From contig CAJUJG010000004.1 of the NCBI GenBank assembly GCA_910586715.1, positions 1-53,291 on the forward strand: DNA of 53,291 nt, given 5' to 3'. Below are positions 24,622-32,778 of this stretch, one piece after another. The DNA comes from an uncultured Lachnospiraceae bacterium. GTDB taxonomy: Bacteria; Bacillota; Clostridia; Lachnospirales; Lachnospiraceae. The translations under genes and the position numbers were made by a program. Under the pieces are notes generated by a model. That model made no database searches. It had not been told where the DNA came from and was given only the letters and a program-made list of their open reading frames with translations. Each line of letters starts with the position of its first letter. Positions within the stretch are counted from its first letter, which is position 1.

Positions 24622-26367
24622 CTACGCCGTAAACTGGCTTGCATACAGGTTTGCGTAAAATCCGTTTTCCTTTTGCAGCAGCGTTTCGTGATTTCCCTGC
24701 TCGATAATATTTCCGTCTTTCATGACAAGGATAATATCCGCCTCTCTGATCGTTGACAGGCGGTGCGCCACGATAAAGCTTGTTCTCCCTTTCATCATAG
24801 TGTTAAACGCCTTCGAAATCCGTATCTCCGTGCGCGTATCAATCGAAGACGTCGCTTCGTCAAGAATTAACATCGGCGGCAGACACAGCATCACTCTTGT
24901 AATACACAAAAGCTGTTTCTGTCCCTGCGAAAGGCTTCCGCCGTCCTCGGTAATCACCGTGTCGTAACCCTTTGGAAGACGTTTGATAAAGCTGTGGGAA
25001 TGTGCCGCCTTCGCCGCGGCGATAACCTCTTCATCGGTCGCGTCAGGCTTGCCCATCACAATATTTTCGCGGATTGTGCCTGCGTGCAGCCATGTGTCCT
25101 GTAACACCATTCCGAAACTGTCGCGTAGACTTTTTCTTGTCATTTCTCGAATATCTGTTCCGTCAATTTTAATACTTCCGCTATTAATATCATAGAACCG
25201 CATCAGCAGATTTATGACTGTCGTTTTTCCGCAGCCGGTCGGTCCGACAATCGCTACGCGCTGTCCTGACTGTACCTCTAAGTTGAAATTGCGGATAAGT
25301 TTTTGGTCGGGATTGTAGGAAAAGCTTACGTTTTCCATTGTGATTTTTCCCTTTGGCTCACGCAAAACGACCGCGTTTTCGGCATCGGGTATCTGTGGCT
25401 CTTCCTCAATAAACTCAAAAATTCTGCCTGCGCACGCAAGCGCCGTCTGCAATTCCGTCACAACGCCGGAAATCTCGTTAAACGGTTTTGTGTATTGATT
25501 TGCGTAGCTCAAGAAGCTGGTGAGCTGACCGACGCTGATGCGCCCTCTTATTGCAAGAAACGCGCCTAAAATGCCGACGCCCGCATATACAAGGCTGTTT
25601 ACAAAACGGGTGCACGGGTTTGTAAGTGAGGAGAAAAAGATTGCCTTTACGCTTGCTTTTTCCAATCTAAGATTGATTTCGTCAAACTGTTCGCTGACTG
25701 CGTCCTCATGGTTAAATGCCTTCACGACTTTTTCATTGCCAATCATTTCATCAATTAATGCGGTCTGTTCACCTCTCGTTTCCGATTGCAGCTTTGACAT
25801 GTTGAAGGTGCGCTTTGCAATGAAGCCTGCGACAAAAAATGACAGCGGTGTCAGAATTACGACGATAACGGTACTCGTGACATTAATCGAAAGCATGAAA
25901 AGCAGTGTGCCGACAATAGTGACAACGCCTGTAAAAAGCTGTGTAAAGCCCATAAGCAGACCGTCCGAAAACTGGTCAACATCTGCGATAATGCGGCTTA
26001 CGATGTCGCCGTGCGAATGTCCGTCGATGTATTTGAGCGGCAGGATTTCCAGCTTTTTAAACGCCTCGTCGCGCACGTCGCGCACGACCTGATAGGCAAT
26101 CTTGTTGTTGCAGGCGTTCATCAGCCACTGTGCCGCCGCCGTGAGGACGATAATTACGGTCATTTCCTTTAAAATCTGCAAAATACCGTCAAAATCTACC
26201 GCGCCTGCGCCGACAATGCAATCCACGGCACGTCCTGTCAAAATCGGGATATATAATGTCAGTATGACAGAAATTGCAGCTAATACGATGGAACATAGTA
26301 GGAAAAATTTGTATTTTCCGATGTAGTTGAGGACTTTTTTTAGGATTCCTTTGTTTTGGGATTTCAT
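24622..26367 (-). CDS. ABC exporter half, catalytically complete subunit
   Basis: A 581-residue exporter half: membrane domain with six helices (about 15-310) then an ATPase domain with Walker A GPTGCGKTT, signature LSQGQ, Walker B LILDEATSSID with the catalytic Glu, and H-loop VAHR. Partner gene at 26423-28180 lies 55 nt upstream. The catalytic Glu and His are intact here while the partner has lost both; its own signature LSQGQ departs from LSGGQ. Together they give one active and one degenerate ATP site, as in BmrCD/TM287-288-type heterodimers. Substrate unknown; drugs or peptides are usual. The start at 26367 (MKSQNKG) has AAAGGAG 14 nt upstream; earlier codons belong to the partner's region. 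Confidence 0.9.
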   Translation of the reverse strand: MKSQNKGILKKVLNYIGKYKFFLLCSIVLAAISVILTLYIPILTGRAVDCIVGAGAVDFDGILQILKEMTVIIVLTAAAQWLMNACNNKIAYQVVRDVRDEAFKKLEILPLKYIDGHSHGDIVSRIIADVDQFSDGLLMGFTQLFTGVVTIVGTLLFMLSINVTSTVIVVILTPLSFFVAGFIAKRTFNMSKLQSETRGEQTALIDEMIGNEKVVKAFNHEDAVSEQFDEINLRLEKASVKAIFFSSLTNPCTRFVNSLVYAGVGILGAFLAIRGRISVGQLTSFLSYANQYTKPFNEISGVVTELQTALACAGRIFEFIEEEPQIPDAENAVVLREPKGKITMENVSFSYNPDQKLIRNFNLEVQSGQRVAIVGPTGCGKTTVINLLMRFYDINSGSIKIDGTDIREMTRKSLRDSFGMVLQDTWLHAGTIRENIVMGKPDATDEEVIAAAKAAHSHSFIKRLPKGYDTVITEDGGSLSQGQKQLLCITRVMLCLPPMLILDEATSSIDTRTEIRISKAFNTMMKGRTSFIVAHRLSTIREADIILVMKDGNIIEQGNHETLLQKENGFYANLYASQFTA

Positions 26368-26422
26368 ATTTGTAAACAGCGCTCCTTTCTGTTTGGTTCT
26401 GATTCTATTATTTAAGAAACGC

Positions 26423-28180
26423 TTACGCTTCTTTTTGCTTTTCTTTCGGGAACTGAGAATAGTATATTTCCTGATAAATCTCATTCTCCGCAAGCAGCTG
26501 CTCATGCGTGCCGACACCTGCCATTTCGCCGTCGTCCAGCACGATAATCTTATCCGCATACTGTATGGAAGAGGCACGCTGTGAAACAATTATGACACTC
26601 ATGTCACTTTTCATGCCTTTGATTGCCTGTCTCAATTTTGCATCTGTTGCAAAATCAAGTGCGGAGGCGCTGTCATCCAAAATCAAAATCTGCGGGTTTC
26701 TGACAATGGCACGGGCAATTGTCAAACGCTGCTTTTGACCGCCGGAAAGGTTCTTCCCTCCCTGTGCCACCATAAAATCCAGTCTGCCCTCTTTCGTATC
26801 GACAAACTCCTTTGCCTGCGAAATTTCAAGCGCTTTTTCCAAGTCTCCCGCCGTCGCATTTTCATTTCCCCAAAGAAGATTGTCCTTGATACTTCCCTTG
26901 AATAAAACTGCCTTTTGCGGCACAATACCGATCTGCTCGCGCAGTCCCGAAATCTCATAATCTTTCACGTTTACGCCGTCAATCAGCACGTGTCCTTTTG
27001 TTGCATCGTAAAAGCGCGGAATAAGGTTGATTACAGATGTTTTTCCAGAGCCTGTACCGCCAATGATGCCGACCGTTTCCCCCTTCTGCACCGTGAAGTT
27101 AATATCCGTAAGCGACTCGTCACCGCCGCCGCTATAAGTAAGGCATACATGGTCAAAGACAATCGCCGCATTCTTTCCTGTGCGCTCTTTATTTATGACA
27201 CTTGTGTCATTTTTCTTTACTGTTCCGTCACTCATGCTTGAAGTTATCGCAAAAATACTTTCGACACGTTTTGCGCAGGCAAGCGCTTTTGTGAGTTGGA
27301 TAATCAGGTTTGCCATTTTCACAAGCTCAACCAGTACCTGCGACATGTAATTTACAAGCGCGACCACCGCGCCTTGTGTGATAATTCCGCTGTCGACACG
27401 GATTGCGCCTGTCCATAAAAGGACTACAAGAGCAACATTTACAATAATATATGTGACCGGGTTCATCGCCGCCGAAATTTTTCCGACAAATACCTGCGTG
27501 TTTAGGAGCAGCTCGTTTTCCTGCTCAAACTCCGCGATTTCCGCCTCCTCATTTGTAAACGCTCTGATAACACGCGCGCCTGCAAGATTTTCGCGTGTTC
27601 TGCCAAGAATTTTATCCAGTGCTGCCTGCACTTTTTTGTAAAGCGGCATGCTGACAATCATAATACCAAACACGACAATGGAAAGCAACGGGATTGCCAC
27701 CACAAAAACTAAAGCCGCCTTAACGTCTACCGTAAATGCCATAATCATCGCGCCAAATACAATAAACGGTGAGCGCAGCAATAAGCGCAGTGTCAGATTG
27801 ACGCCGTTTTGGAGCTGGTTTACGTCGCTTGTCATGCGTGTAATCAGGGTGTTTGTGCCGACGGTATCAAGTTCGGTGTAGGATAAGCCTTGAATGTGCG
27901 AAAACAGCGCGGACCTTAGCTTCGTGGCAAAGCCGACTGCCGCTTTGGCGCTGAAATATTGTGCCGTTACCGCACTGATTAATCCGACCGCTGCCAAAAG
28001 GACGAGGATTAGCCCCATTTTAATAATATAAGAAGTGTCCGCGTTCGCGATGCCGTGATCAATAATCGATGCCATAACAAGCGGCACCATCAGCTCAAAG
28101 GACGCCTCGAGCATTTTAAACAGGGGGGCGAGAACGCTTTCCTTCTTGTAATCTTTTATGTATTTTAGCAGGCTTTTCAT
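26423..28180 (-). CDS. ABC exporter half with degenerate ATP site
   Basis: A 585-residue exporter half with six membrane helices in about residues 18-300. The ATPase domain has Walker A GGTGSGKT (374-381) and a canonical LSGGQ (478-482), but the catalytic Glu after Walker B is Asp503 (LILDDSAS) and the H-loop His is Gln534 (VSQR). So its own Walker site is inactive while its signature completes the partner's active site. GGAGG lies 8 nt before the ATG. The gene heads the run with the partner half and the MraY-like gene. One ATGACA-N4-TGTCAT palindrome (27195-27210) lies within its coding region. Confidence 0.9.
   Translation of the reverse strand: MKSLLKYIKDYKKESVLAPLFKMLEASFELMVPLVMASIIDHGIANADTSYIIKMGLILVLLAAVGLISAVTAQYFSAKAAVGFATKLRSALFSHIQGLSYTELDTVGTNTLITRMTSDVNQLQNGVNLTLRLLLRSPFIVFGAMIMAFTVDVKAALVFVVAIPLLSIVVFGIMIVSMPLYKKVQAALDKILGRTRENLAGARVIRAFTNEEAEIAEFEQENELLLNTQVFVGKISAAMNPVTYIIVNVALVVLLWTGAIRVDSGIITQGAVVALVNYMSQVLVELVKMANLIIQLTKALACAKRVESIFAITSSMSDGTVKKNDTSVINKERTGKNAAIVFDHVCLTYSGGGDESLTDINFTVQKGETVGIIGGTGSGKTSVINLIPRFYDATKGHVLIDGVNVKDYEISGLREQIGIVPQKAVLFKGSIKDNLLWGNENATAGDLEKALEISQAKEFVDTKEGRLDFMVAQGGKNLSGGQKQRLTIARAIVRNPQILILDDSASALDFATDAKLRQAIKGMKSDMSVIIVSQRASSIQYADKIIVLDDGEMAGVGTHEQLLAENEIYQEIYYSQFPKEKQKEA
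27195..27210. other. Palindrome ATGACA-N4-TGTCAT inside the exporter gene
   Basis: Perfect copy with spacer CTTG, in the linker before the ATPase domain, where it encodes part of KNDTSVI. A near copy (ATGACACTCATGTCAC, one base off) is at 26592-26607 in the same gene. Confidence 0.6.
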
Positions 28181-28270
28181 TGTAAAATCCTCCGTTTAAT
28201 GCTGTTCTTTTTTATGATTTTATTTATCATTATGTATTCGTTTTCTTGTCCATAAAATACTGAAAAATCA

Positions 28271-28918
28271 TTATTCATACAGTTTTCCCATATACAATAT
28301 TTTTGCCATTGTTTTATAATCGGGAGTTTCCCAGTCAATATCATTATAATCCGACTCGGAGAAATCCTCCATCCATGAGGACATTGCCTGCAGAAATTCC
28401 CGGATTGTTTTATTTTCCCACTCCGGTGAATTTACTGCATTGTCTTTTTCCAGCAGCTTAAGAAACTCTATAAAAGAATTTTTATCAGTGACGGTTTCAA
28501 TTTTTGCAAAAACTGCGTCGGAATATGGTTTATTTACCGTATCCTCTTTTTCAGCCTCTGTGATTACTTCTTCCAGCTCTTTTTCCGTGTAGAGAAACGG
28601 TGCTAAATGGATTTGCGCAAGCTTCCTTTTTGCCTCAGGTGCGGCAGTTTTCCATTCCCCGCATGTCCGCATCTGGATAATAGCGCGCTGTCTGTAGTCA
28701 GTTCTGTTTTTTAACTGCATCCAGCTTTCCCACTCTAAGGCTTTTTCGCTCTGAAGGAGTGCGGAAACGACTTCCTGATAAAGCCCTGCAAGAAAAGGGC
28801 TTCCTGATACTTGCGCATTCTCAGGCTTTGGATGAAATTTTGCTTCTAACAATATTTTATGCAAATTGAGCAGCGAATAATAGTCTTTTGTTTGTAAATT
28901 ATATGATTTTATATCCAA
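28271..28918 (-). CDS. DUF7660-like protein
   Basis: A 216-residue soluble protein. The C-terminal third (about 145-216) looks like DUF7660: FIEFLKLLEKD, then NSPEWENKTIREFLQAMSSW and a final TMAKILYMGKLYE. The N-terminal part, helix-rich, is not recognised. The frame is open to a TTG at 29008, but a strong promoter (TTGTAT-17-TATACT, 28980-29008) overlaps those codons, so translation must start later. The TTG at 28918 (MDIKSYNLQTK) has TTGGAG 7 nt upstream and is preferred; this is inference. Members of this class often sit in immunity or toxin-related contexts, not shown here. The exporter gene starts 90 nt downstream. Confidence 0.6.
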   Translation of the reverse strand: MDIKSYNLQTKDYYSLLNLHKILLEAKFHPKPENAQVSGSPFLAGLYQEVVSALLQSEKALEWESWMQLKNRTDYRQRAIIQMRTCGEWKTAAPEAKRKLAQIHLAPFLYTEKELEEVITEAEKEDTVNKPYSDAVFAKIETVTDKNSFIEFLKLLEKDNAVNSPEWENKTIREFLQAMSSWMEDFSESDYNDIDWETPDYKTMAKILYMGKLYE

Positions 28919-28952
28919 GACGGTTCTCCAAGGTTTTATATAGACGATTTCC

Positions 28953-29008
28953 TGTTCCAATGGAACAATGGTAATTTTTAGTATACACAAAGTGCGGGGA
29001 AAATACAA
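28953..29008 (-). promoter_or_regulatory. Promoter and palindrome for the DUF7660-like gene
   Basis: On the minus strand TTGTAT (29003-29008) and TATACT (28980-28985) are 17 nt apart, an almost ideal sigma-A promoter. A perfect palindrome TGTTCC-N3-GGAACA (28953-28967) lies where transcription would begin, a position suited to a repressor. Confidence 0.6.
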
Positions 29009-29139
29009 CTTATCTTGAACAGATTATGCGCTTTCTTGTAGCAGAAAGCCGAAGATAAATAGTTACTCTTTATTCCTGCGAACAATGCGTCAGGTACTGT
29101 TTTTAACACCAAACAAATATTCGCAATCAAAGTGAACGA

Positions 29140-29835
29140 TTATGCTTTATTTTGAAACAGACAGACCCATAAAAACTCCAGTCCCTGAATGGTGCCGGGA
29201 ATGCCGTTTTGGTAGTTTCGTATTTCTATCACTTCAAAGTGCGGAGAAAACAGTTCAATAAGCCGTTCCTTTGTGAATGCCAGCCCGGCGTTAAATTTGT
29301 GGTTATAAAATTCCCAGTCGTCTATTTCATCGGCGCAGTCCGTGCCCCATGAAAAGCAGGTCAAGCCAAAATATCCGTTTGGTTTTAGGATTTTCTTTAG
29401 CAATTCAATATATGTAATTCTTCTGTGCGGCGATAAATGGTGAAACATTCCGGAATCATAAACAAAATCAGCCAGACCCGTTATGCCCGATTTTATCACA
29501 TCTTTGCAGACAAAATTTACACAGACCTGCGCCTGCGCCATGATGCGCTTTGCATTTTCGATTGCCACACAAGAAAGGTCATAGGCAGTTACTTCCAATC
29601 CCTGTTCTGCCATATAAATGGCATTCCTGCCCTCGCCGCAGCCAAGTTCAACAGCAGTTTTTATGTCTGTATGACAGCTTAGAAATTTGACTAAGTTTTC
29701 GTCAGGCATGGTATTTTGCGTGATAAACGGGACGAGGCGTTTTCGCTCTCCGTAGAAATTGTCCCAATTAACACTGTCTACTTTTTCGTCCAAGAAATCT
29801 AAAAGATCTGTGTAATTATTGATGTATGGTTTCAT
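29140..29835 (-). CDS. SAM-dependent methyltransferase (class I)
   Basis: A 231-residue class I methyltransferase of the TehB/Methyltransf_25-like group. Motif I is VELGCGEGRNAIYMA (about 66-80), followed by VTAYDLSCVAIENAK (about 85-99), DFVYDSGMFHHL and GYFGLTCFSW. The substrate is unknown. The frame is open to 29961, but codons above 29835 belong to a toxin stump and a hairpin; the ATG at 29835 (MKPYINN) has AAGGAGG 5 nt upstream. A second, dead copy of this start region lies at 31492-31595. Its surroundings are debris of small genes, suggesting an accessory, recently shuffled locus. Confidence 0.85.
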   Translation of the reverse strand: MKPYINNYTDLLDFLDEKVDSVNWDNFYGERKRLVPFITQNTMPDENLVKFLSCHTDIKTAVELGCGEGRNAIYMAEQGLEVTAYDLSCVAIENAKRIMAQAQVCVNFVCKDVIKSGITGLADFVYDSGMFHHLSPHRRITYIELLKKILKPNGYFGLTCFSWGTDCADEIDDWEFYNHKFNAGLAFTKERLIELFSPHFEVIEIRNYQNGIPGTIQGLEFLWVCLFQNKA

Positions 29836-29884
29836 TTTTGACCTCCTTATTAATGTCTGATGTATTTTGTGTGGTTGTTTGCTA

Positions 29885-29920
29885 CTGAAAATGGCTATAC
29901 GTTTCCGCATAGCCATTTGT
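29885..29920. repeat. 36-bp hairpin repeat, copy 1
   Basis: A stem AAATGGCTAT/ATAGCCATTT with loop around GTTTC. The same 36 nt recur exactly at 31560-31595; in both places the same methyltransferase start region follows on the minus strand. Confidence 0.8.
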
Positions 29921-29925
29921 ACTAG

Positions 29926-29961
29926 ATATTCTGCCGGCTCAGTAAATACCACACTAACCAC
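29926..29961 (-). pseudogene. Stump of a RelE/ParE-type toxin gene
   Basis: A GTG start (29961) gives MVSVVFTEPAEY, the typical first residues of RelE/ParE toxins, overlapping the end of the antitoxin-like gene by 8 nt as in true toxin-antitoxin pairs. After 12 codons the toxin reading ends and the sequence passes into the hairpin repeat. The rest of the toxin is missing. Confidence 0.6.
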
Positions 29962-30119
29962 GTTCTATTCTCCTCTTTTCCAGTTTCTCCCTCACTTCTT
30001 CAATTGGTACTGGTTCTGCCCTCCTGCATTGCTTTATAGCCTTCGCCAATTAATCTATATAAATCCAATTTTGCAGAATCTGATGTTTCTGTAGTTATTT
30101 GCGGTTTGGTTGCTAACAT
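29954..30119 (-). pseudogene. Frameshifted antitoxin-like gene
   Basis: From ATG 30119 the frame reads MLATKPQITTETSD and LYRLIGEGYKAMQEGRTST, then a stop; one extra A in ACCAATTGAAG shifts the frame. Removing it restores TSTIEEVREKLEKRRIERG and a stop at 29954-29956, about 54 codons, overlapping the toxin stump. The size, order and overlap fit an antitoxin of the PHD/RelB type. A sequencing error is possible but the toxin is also lost, so real decay is likelier. Confidence 0.6.
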
Positions 30120-30202
30120 CTTAATCACACCCTTTCTAATCAGTTACAGTATAGCATATATCTTTATTCTCAACAACAATCTCCAAATTTATTTTATCAT
30201 CT

Positions 30203-31102
30203 TTATTCTATACTGCGAAGCCTGTCCAAAAGCCTATCCCGAACCGTCTCCCGAAACGAAACCTTCTCAAAATTCCGAAATGTCTTTTCTACCATTCCCA
30301 ATCGTTTCTCGATAAAAAGATATGAAATCGCGTTGTTGTCCCCGTTAATAAGTCGATAATAATTGCACTGCATATTCTGCTCAATCCGCTCCAGTATTTT
30401 TTCATAAGTATCCATTGCCTGATAATATTCCGTAATCAGCGGCAACAAATAAAAAAATACCGCTTTATGGTGCTCTATCTTTTCGGCAAGTCCTTTTTCA
30501 GGTTTTTTGGCATCAATCTCATATCTTGACACAATTGTCATTTTTCTCGCATCAGGCTTTTTCTCGGGCACTGCCTTATACATCTGTTCATTTTTCTGCC
30601 CTAAAAACCCACCGCACAAAGCATTCAAAAATCCCTTCTCCCTGCACACCGCAGAAAATTTCGACAACCCCGTTTGGGGGCTGATGTCCTGTTTTTTTCC
30701 GTTTGGCACCGCATACCCCGAAAAATCTTCGGAAACCTCATAAATATGCGTATAAATGGATTTATCCGTCCGCGCCCAAACAAGTCTGCCTCCCGAAACA
30801 ACCCTTGGAACAAAATCAAAATTCCACCCCCACCGAAACGTTGCATACGCGTCGTTTATCATAAAAAAAGAAAGCACCTTGCGCCTGCCGTCCGCGTAAT
30901 CCGTTACCCAAAGATAATCCCCGATTTGCCTCATATGCAATTCTTCTATAAAAGGCGTCAGATTTTCCCGAATCAACAGCTTCCAACCCGCCGCCGAAAG
31001 GCTAAGCCAAACGGGCTGATTTCCCGGCTGTGTATTGTTTACCAAAAACGGCTGATATTTTTCTAACAATGTCATTTTGCCACGATTCTCCCTATTTTTC
31101 AT
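30203..31102 (-). CDS. Hypothetical protein, 299 residues
   Basis: A soluble protein with no signal peptide or membrane helix, mixed alpha/beta at the start (LSLSAAGWKLL; YLWVTDYADGRRKVLSFF) and helical in the last 100 residues. Aromatic-rich blocks near 80-110 (YATFRWGWNFDFVPRVV) are conspicuous. I do not recognise the family. GGAGG lies 6 nt before the ATG; a second in-frame ATG nine codons on is also possible. It lies between a decayed toxin-antitoxin pair and a broken acetyltransferase, among accessory genes. Confidence 0.7.
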   Translation of the reverse strand: MKNRENRGKMTLLEKYQPFLVNNTQPGNQPVWLSLSAAGWKLLIRENLTPFIEELHMRQIGDYLWVTDYADGRRKVLSFFMINDAYATFRWGWNFDFVPRVVSGGRLVWARTDKSIYTHIYEVSEDFSGYAVPNGKKQDISPQTGLSKFSAVCREKGFLNALCGGFLGQKNEQMYKAVPEKKPDARKMTIVSRYEIDAKKPEKGLAEKIEHHKAVFFYLLPLITEYYQAMDTYEKILERIEQNMQCNYYRLINGDNNAISYLFIEKRLGMVEKTFRNFEKVSFRETVRDRLLDRLRSIE

Positions 31103-31138
31103 ACGCGTACCTCCACATTGCTTTTTCTCAAACAGAAA

Positions 31139-31404
31139 CTACTTTGAAATAATCTCCTCCACCGCCGCACAATCAAACGTGTCAAGCGCCGCATGATTGG
31201 TGAGCGCTTTTATAATCCGCCAGCCGTCCCTGCTGTTTCTCGCATTCTGCGGAAGAGGGACAAAGCCGAAAGCTTATAAAAGCCGAAACGGTATCCGTCG
31301 GGAAGCGGAAATCGTGGAAGGTCGTCCAAGTCACGTTCCAGTAAAAGTTCATAATATTTTATCTGTTCATCATGATTGTCAAATTGCATCGTTGCATGAT
31401 TCAT
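31139..31404 (-). pseudogene. Broken GNAT-like acetyltransferase
   Basis: From ATG 31404 (AAGGAG upstream) the first 40 codons read like the start of a GNAT protein (YYELLLERDLDDLPRFPLPDGYRFGFYK). The frame then goes wrong. In another frame the sequence ends DGWRIIKALTNHAALDTFDCAAVEEIISK with a stop at 31139-31141, which resembles a C-terminus. Only about 88 codons remain, so the acetyl-CoA-binding middle is deleted. Family assignment is by eye. Confidence 0.55.
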
Positions 31405-31491
31405 TGTAGCGTCTCCTTGCTCCGTTTTCTGCTTTCGTAAAACGATGTGTTTCAAAAATAGTTTCAATTGCAATTGATTTCCTGACACCTG

Positions 31492-31595
31492 TTAGTTGTT
31501 GATGTATGGTTTCATTTCTGACCTCCTTGTTGGGATTCAATATTTATAATTATTTTCCGCTGAAAATGGCTATACGTTTCCGCATAGCCATTTGT
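31492..31595 (-). repeat. Dead copy of the methyltransferase start region
   Basis: On the minus strand: hairpin copy 2 (31560-31595, identical to 29885-29920), then about 35 diverged nt, AAGGAGGTCAGAA and ATG (31515) encoding MKPYINN, followed directly by TAA. The intact gene at 29835 starts MKPYINNYTD with the same leader. This is the remainder of a duplication, cut after seven codons. Confidence 0.75.
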
Positions 31596-31650
31596 GCATA
31601 CCATTTTCCATGCCGCCAGTGCATTTCTCTGTTGAATTTACACGATACGC

Positions 31651-32487
31651 TTATTTTTGCAATTCCTTTATCTGTTCCTGAAGTGCGGCAATTATGGCGT
31701 CTTTTTCCGCAAGCGCCGCTGCATTCTCCGCAAGCTTTTCCTCCCCTTGCCTAATCAAAGTTTGATACGTCCGCAAAATGCGCTGTCCCTCTTCCCGCAT
31801 TTCGCATATATAACGCATTTCATCGTCTTGATTAAGCTTATAAAGCGTTTCACCCGCTTCTTTCATAACTGTATTATCCTGTGCCATCATCTTCAACTCC
31901 TCCCACTTCTTCGCTTGAAACAGCCTTGCCCAATAGTCAAGCTGATAAGCCTTATCCTCATCAGTTGCCAGTTCTATCTGCTTTAAGTCTAACACATTCA
32001 ACGTAAAGTTGTCATTATAAATATAGTGTTTTTCCACATTCATTATTTTATATGTAGCATAAAACTCAGGATATTCGGGAAACGGGGAAAAATTAAGAAT
32101 ACCGATATGATAAGCAGGCTTAACCTGAGCGTAATCCTCGCCATGTTTCAGGTTTTGAAAAATCCCGCAAAGATACGAAAGCGAACGGTTTGACCAAAAA
32201 CTTTGATTGGCAACCTGCAGTTCAATATTAATGACAGCCGCATTATTCAGCAGGACCTTTATGTCCAAGACAAACGCCTTCTCGTCATAACTTTTGCCAA
32301 GTTCAATTGGATTCAGGATTGTAACCGTTTTTACATCGTCAGGAAGCAGGCGCAGTAGAGAACACACCAACCCTTTTAGAACAATTTCATTTTCCTGCAA
32401 TACAGCTCGGAACATATAATCGTTCATCAGCGTGTAATCAATTGTACCGGCATCATTTTGAAATGTAAATGGTTGTGCGTTATTCAT
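31651..32487 (-). CDS. Rpn family recombination-promoting nuclease, intact
   Basis: A 278-residue protein of the Rpn/PD-(D/E)XK nuclease-transposase family. The start YTLMNDYMFRAVLQ is typical, and the catalytic core shows VLDIKVLLNN and INIELQVANQ (D...E-x-Q) about residues 73-94. The C-terminal 30 residues form a Glu/Ala/Lys coiled coil (LAENAAALAEKDAIIAAL). Rpn proteins cut DNA and stimulate RecA-independent recombination in E. coli; the natural role is unclear. AAAGGA lies 6 nt before the ATG. It gives the reference for the broken paralogue at 10705-11607. Confidence 0.88.
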   Translation of the reverse strand: MNNAQPFTFQNDAGTIDYTLMNDYMFRAVLQENEIVLKGLVCSLLRLLPDDVKTVTILNPIELGKSYDEKAFVLDIKVLLNNAAVINIELQVANQSFWSNRSLSYLCGIFQNLKHGEDYAQVKPAYHIGILNFSPFPEYPEFYATYKIMNVEKHYIYNDNFTLNVLDLKQIELATDEDKAYQLDYWARLFQAKKWEELKMMAQDNTVMKEAGETLYKLNQDDEMRYICEMREEGQRILRTYQTLIRQGEEKLAENAAALAEKDAIIAALQEQIKELQK

Positions 32488-32661
32488 TTGATTGTCCTTT
32501 CTTTTGTGAACATAATAGATTTTTTAGATGTTCAGAATTGATTTTTAGAATACTGCATTAGTGTATCATTACAAATCAAGAAAAACAAGTGCTATTTTTT
32601 ACATTTCACGACCATTTTCACCAAACCGGAAAATTTCCTCACATACTCCATAAAAACACCC

Positions 32662-32766
32662 CTGCGCGCCCCCCATGCACCACTTTAGCGGTATAATACC
32701 CCTGCACGGGGCTGTGCATAAAACGGCATCCCCCATGACATCACGCCATAAGGAACGCCGTTCCAA
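32662..32766 (-). repeat. Structured intergenic repeat, copy C
   Basis: Behind the PatB gene (stop 32779). On the minus strand: a stem AACGGC/GCCGTT (32722-32727/32757-32762) and T-run, then TATGCACAGCCCCGTGCAGGGG. Core arms TGCACGGG (32703-32710) and CCCATGCA (32672-32679) pair on the minus strand with one G-U, but would mismatch on the plus strand, so a minus-strand transcript is favoured. The distal CGAGTAG hairpin of copies A and B is absent. Confidence 0.65.
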
Positions 32767-32778
32767 AAATTCTGCCTG

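Noticed and set aside
26592..26607. Sixth copy of the palindrome
   Set aside because: It differs at one of 12 positions, so it is only noted as a near match.
29036..29110. A further copy of the 136-bp inverted-repeat element
   Set aside because: It shares only short words such as TAGTTACTCTTTATTCCTG-like text; the inverted ends are missing.
29140..29961. A longer methyltransferase starting at GTG 29961
   Set aside because: The added 42 residues are toxin-like codons and a hairpin; the ATG at 29835 has an excellent ribosome binding site and a duplicate leader.
31197..31409. Plus-strand frame over the broken acetyltransferase
   Set aside because: No ribosome binding site or family; it is the mirror of the pseudogene.
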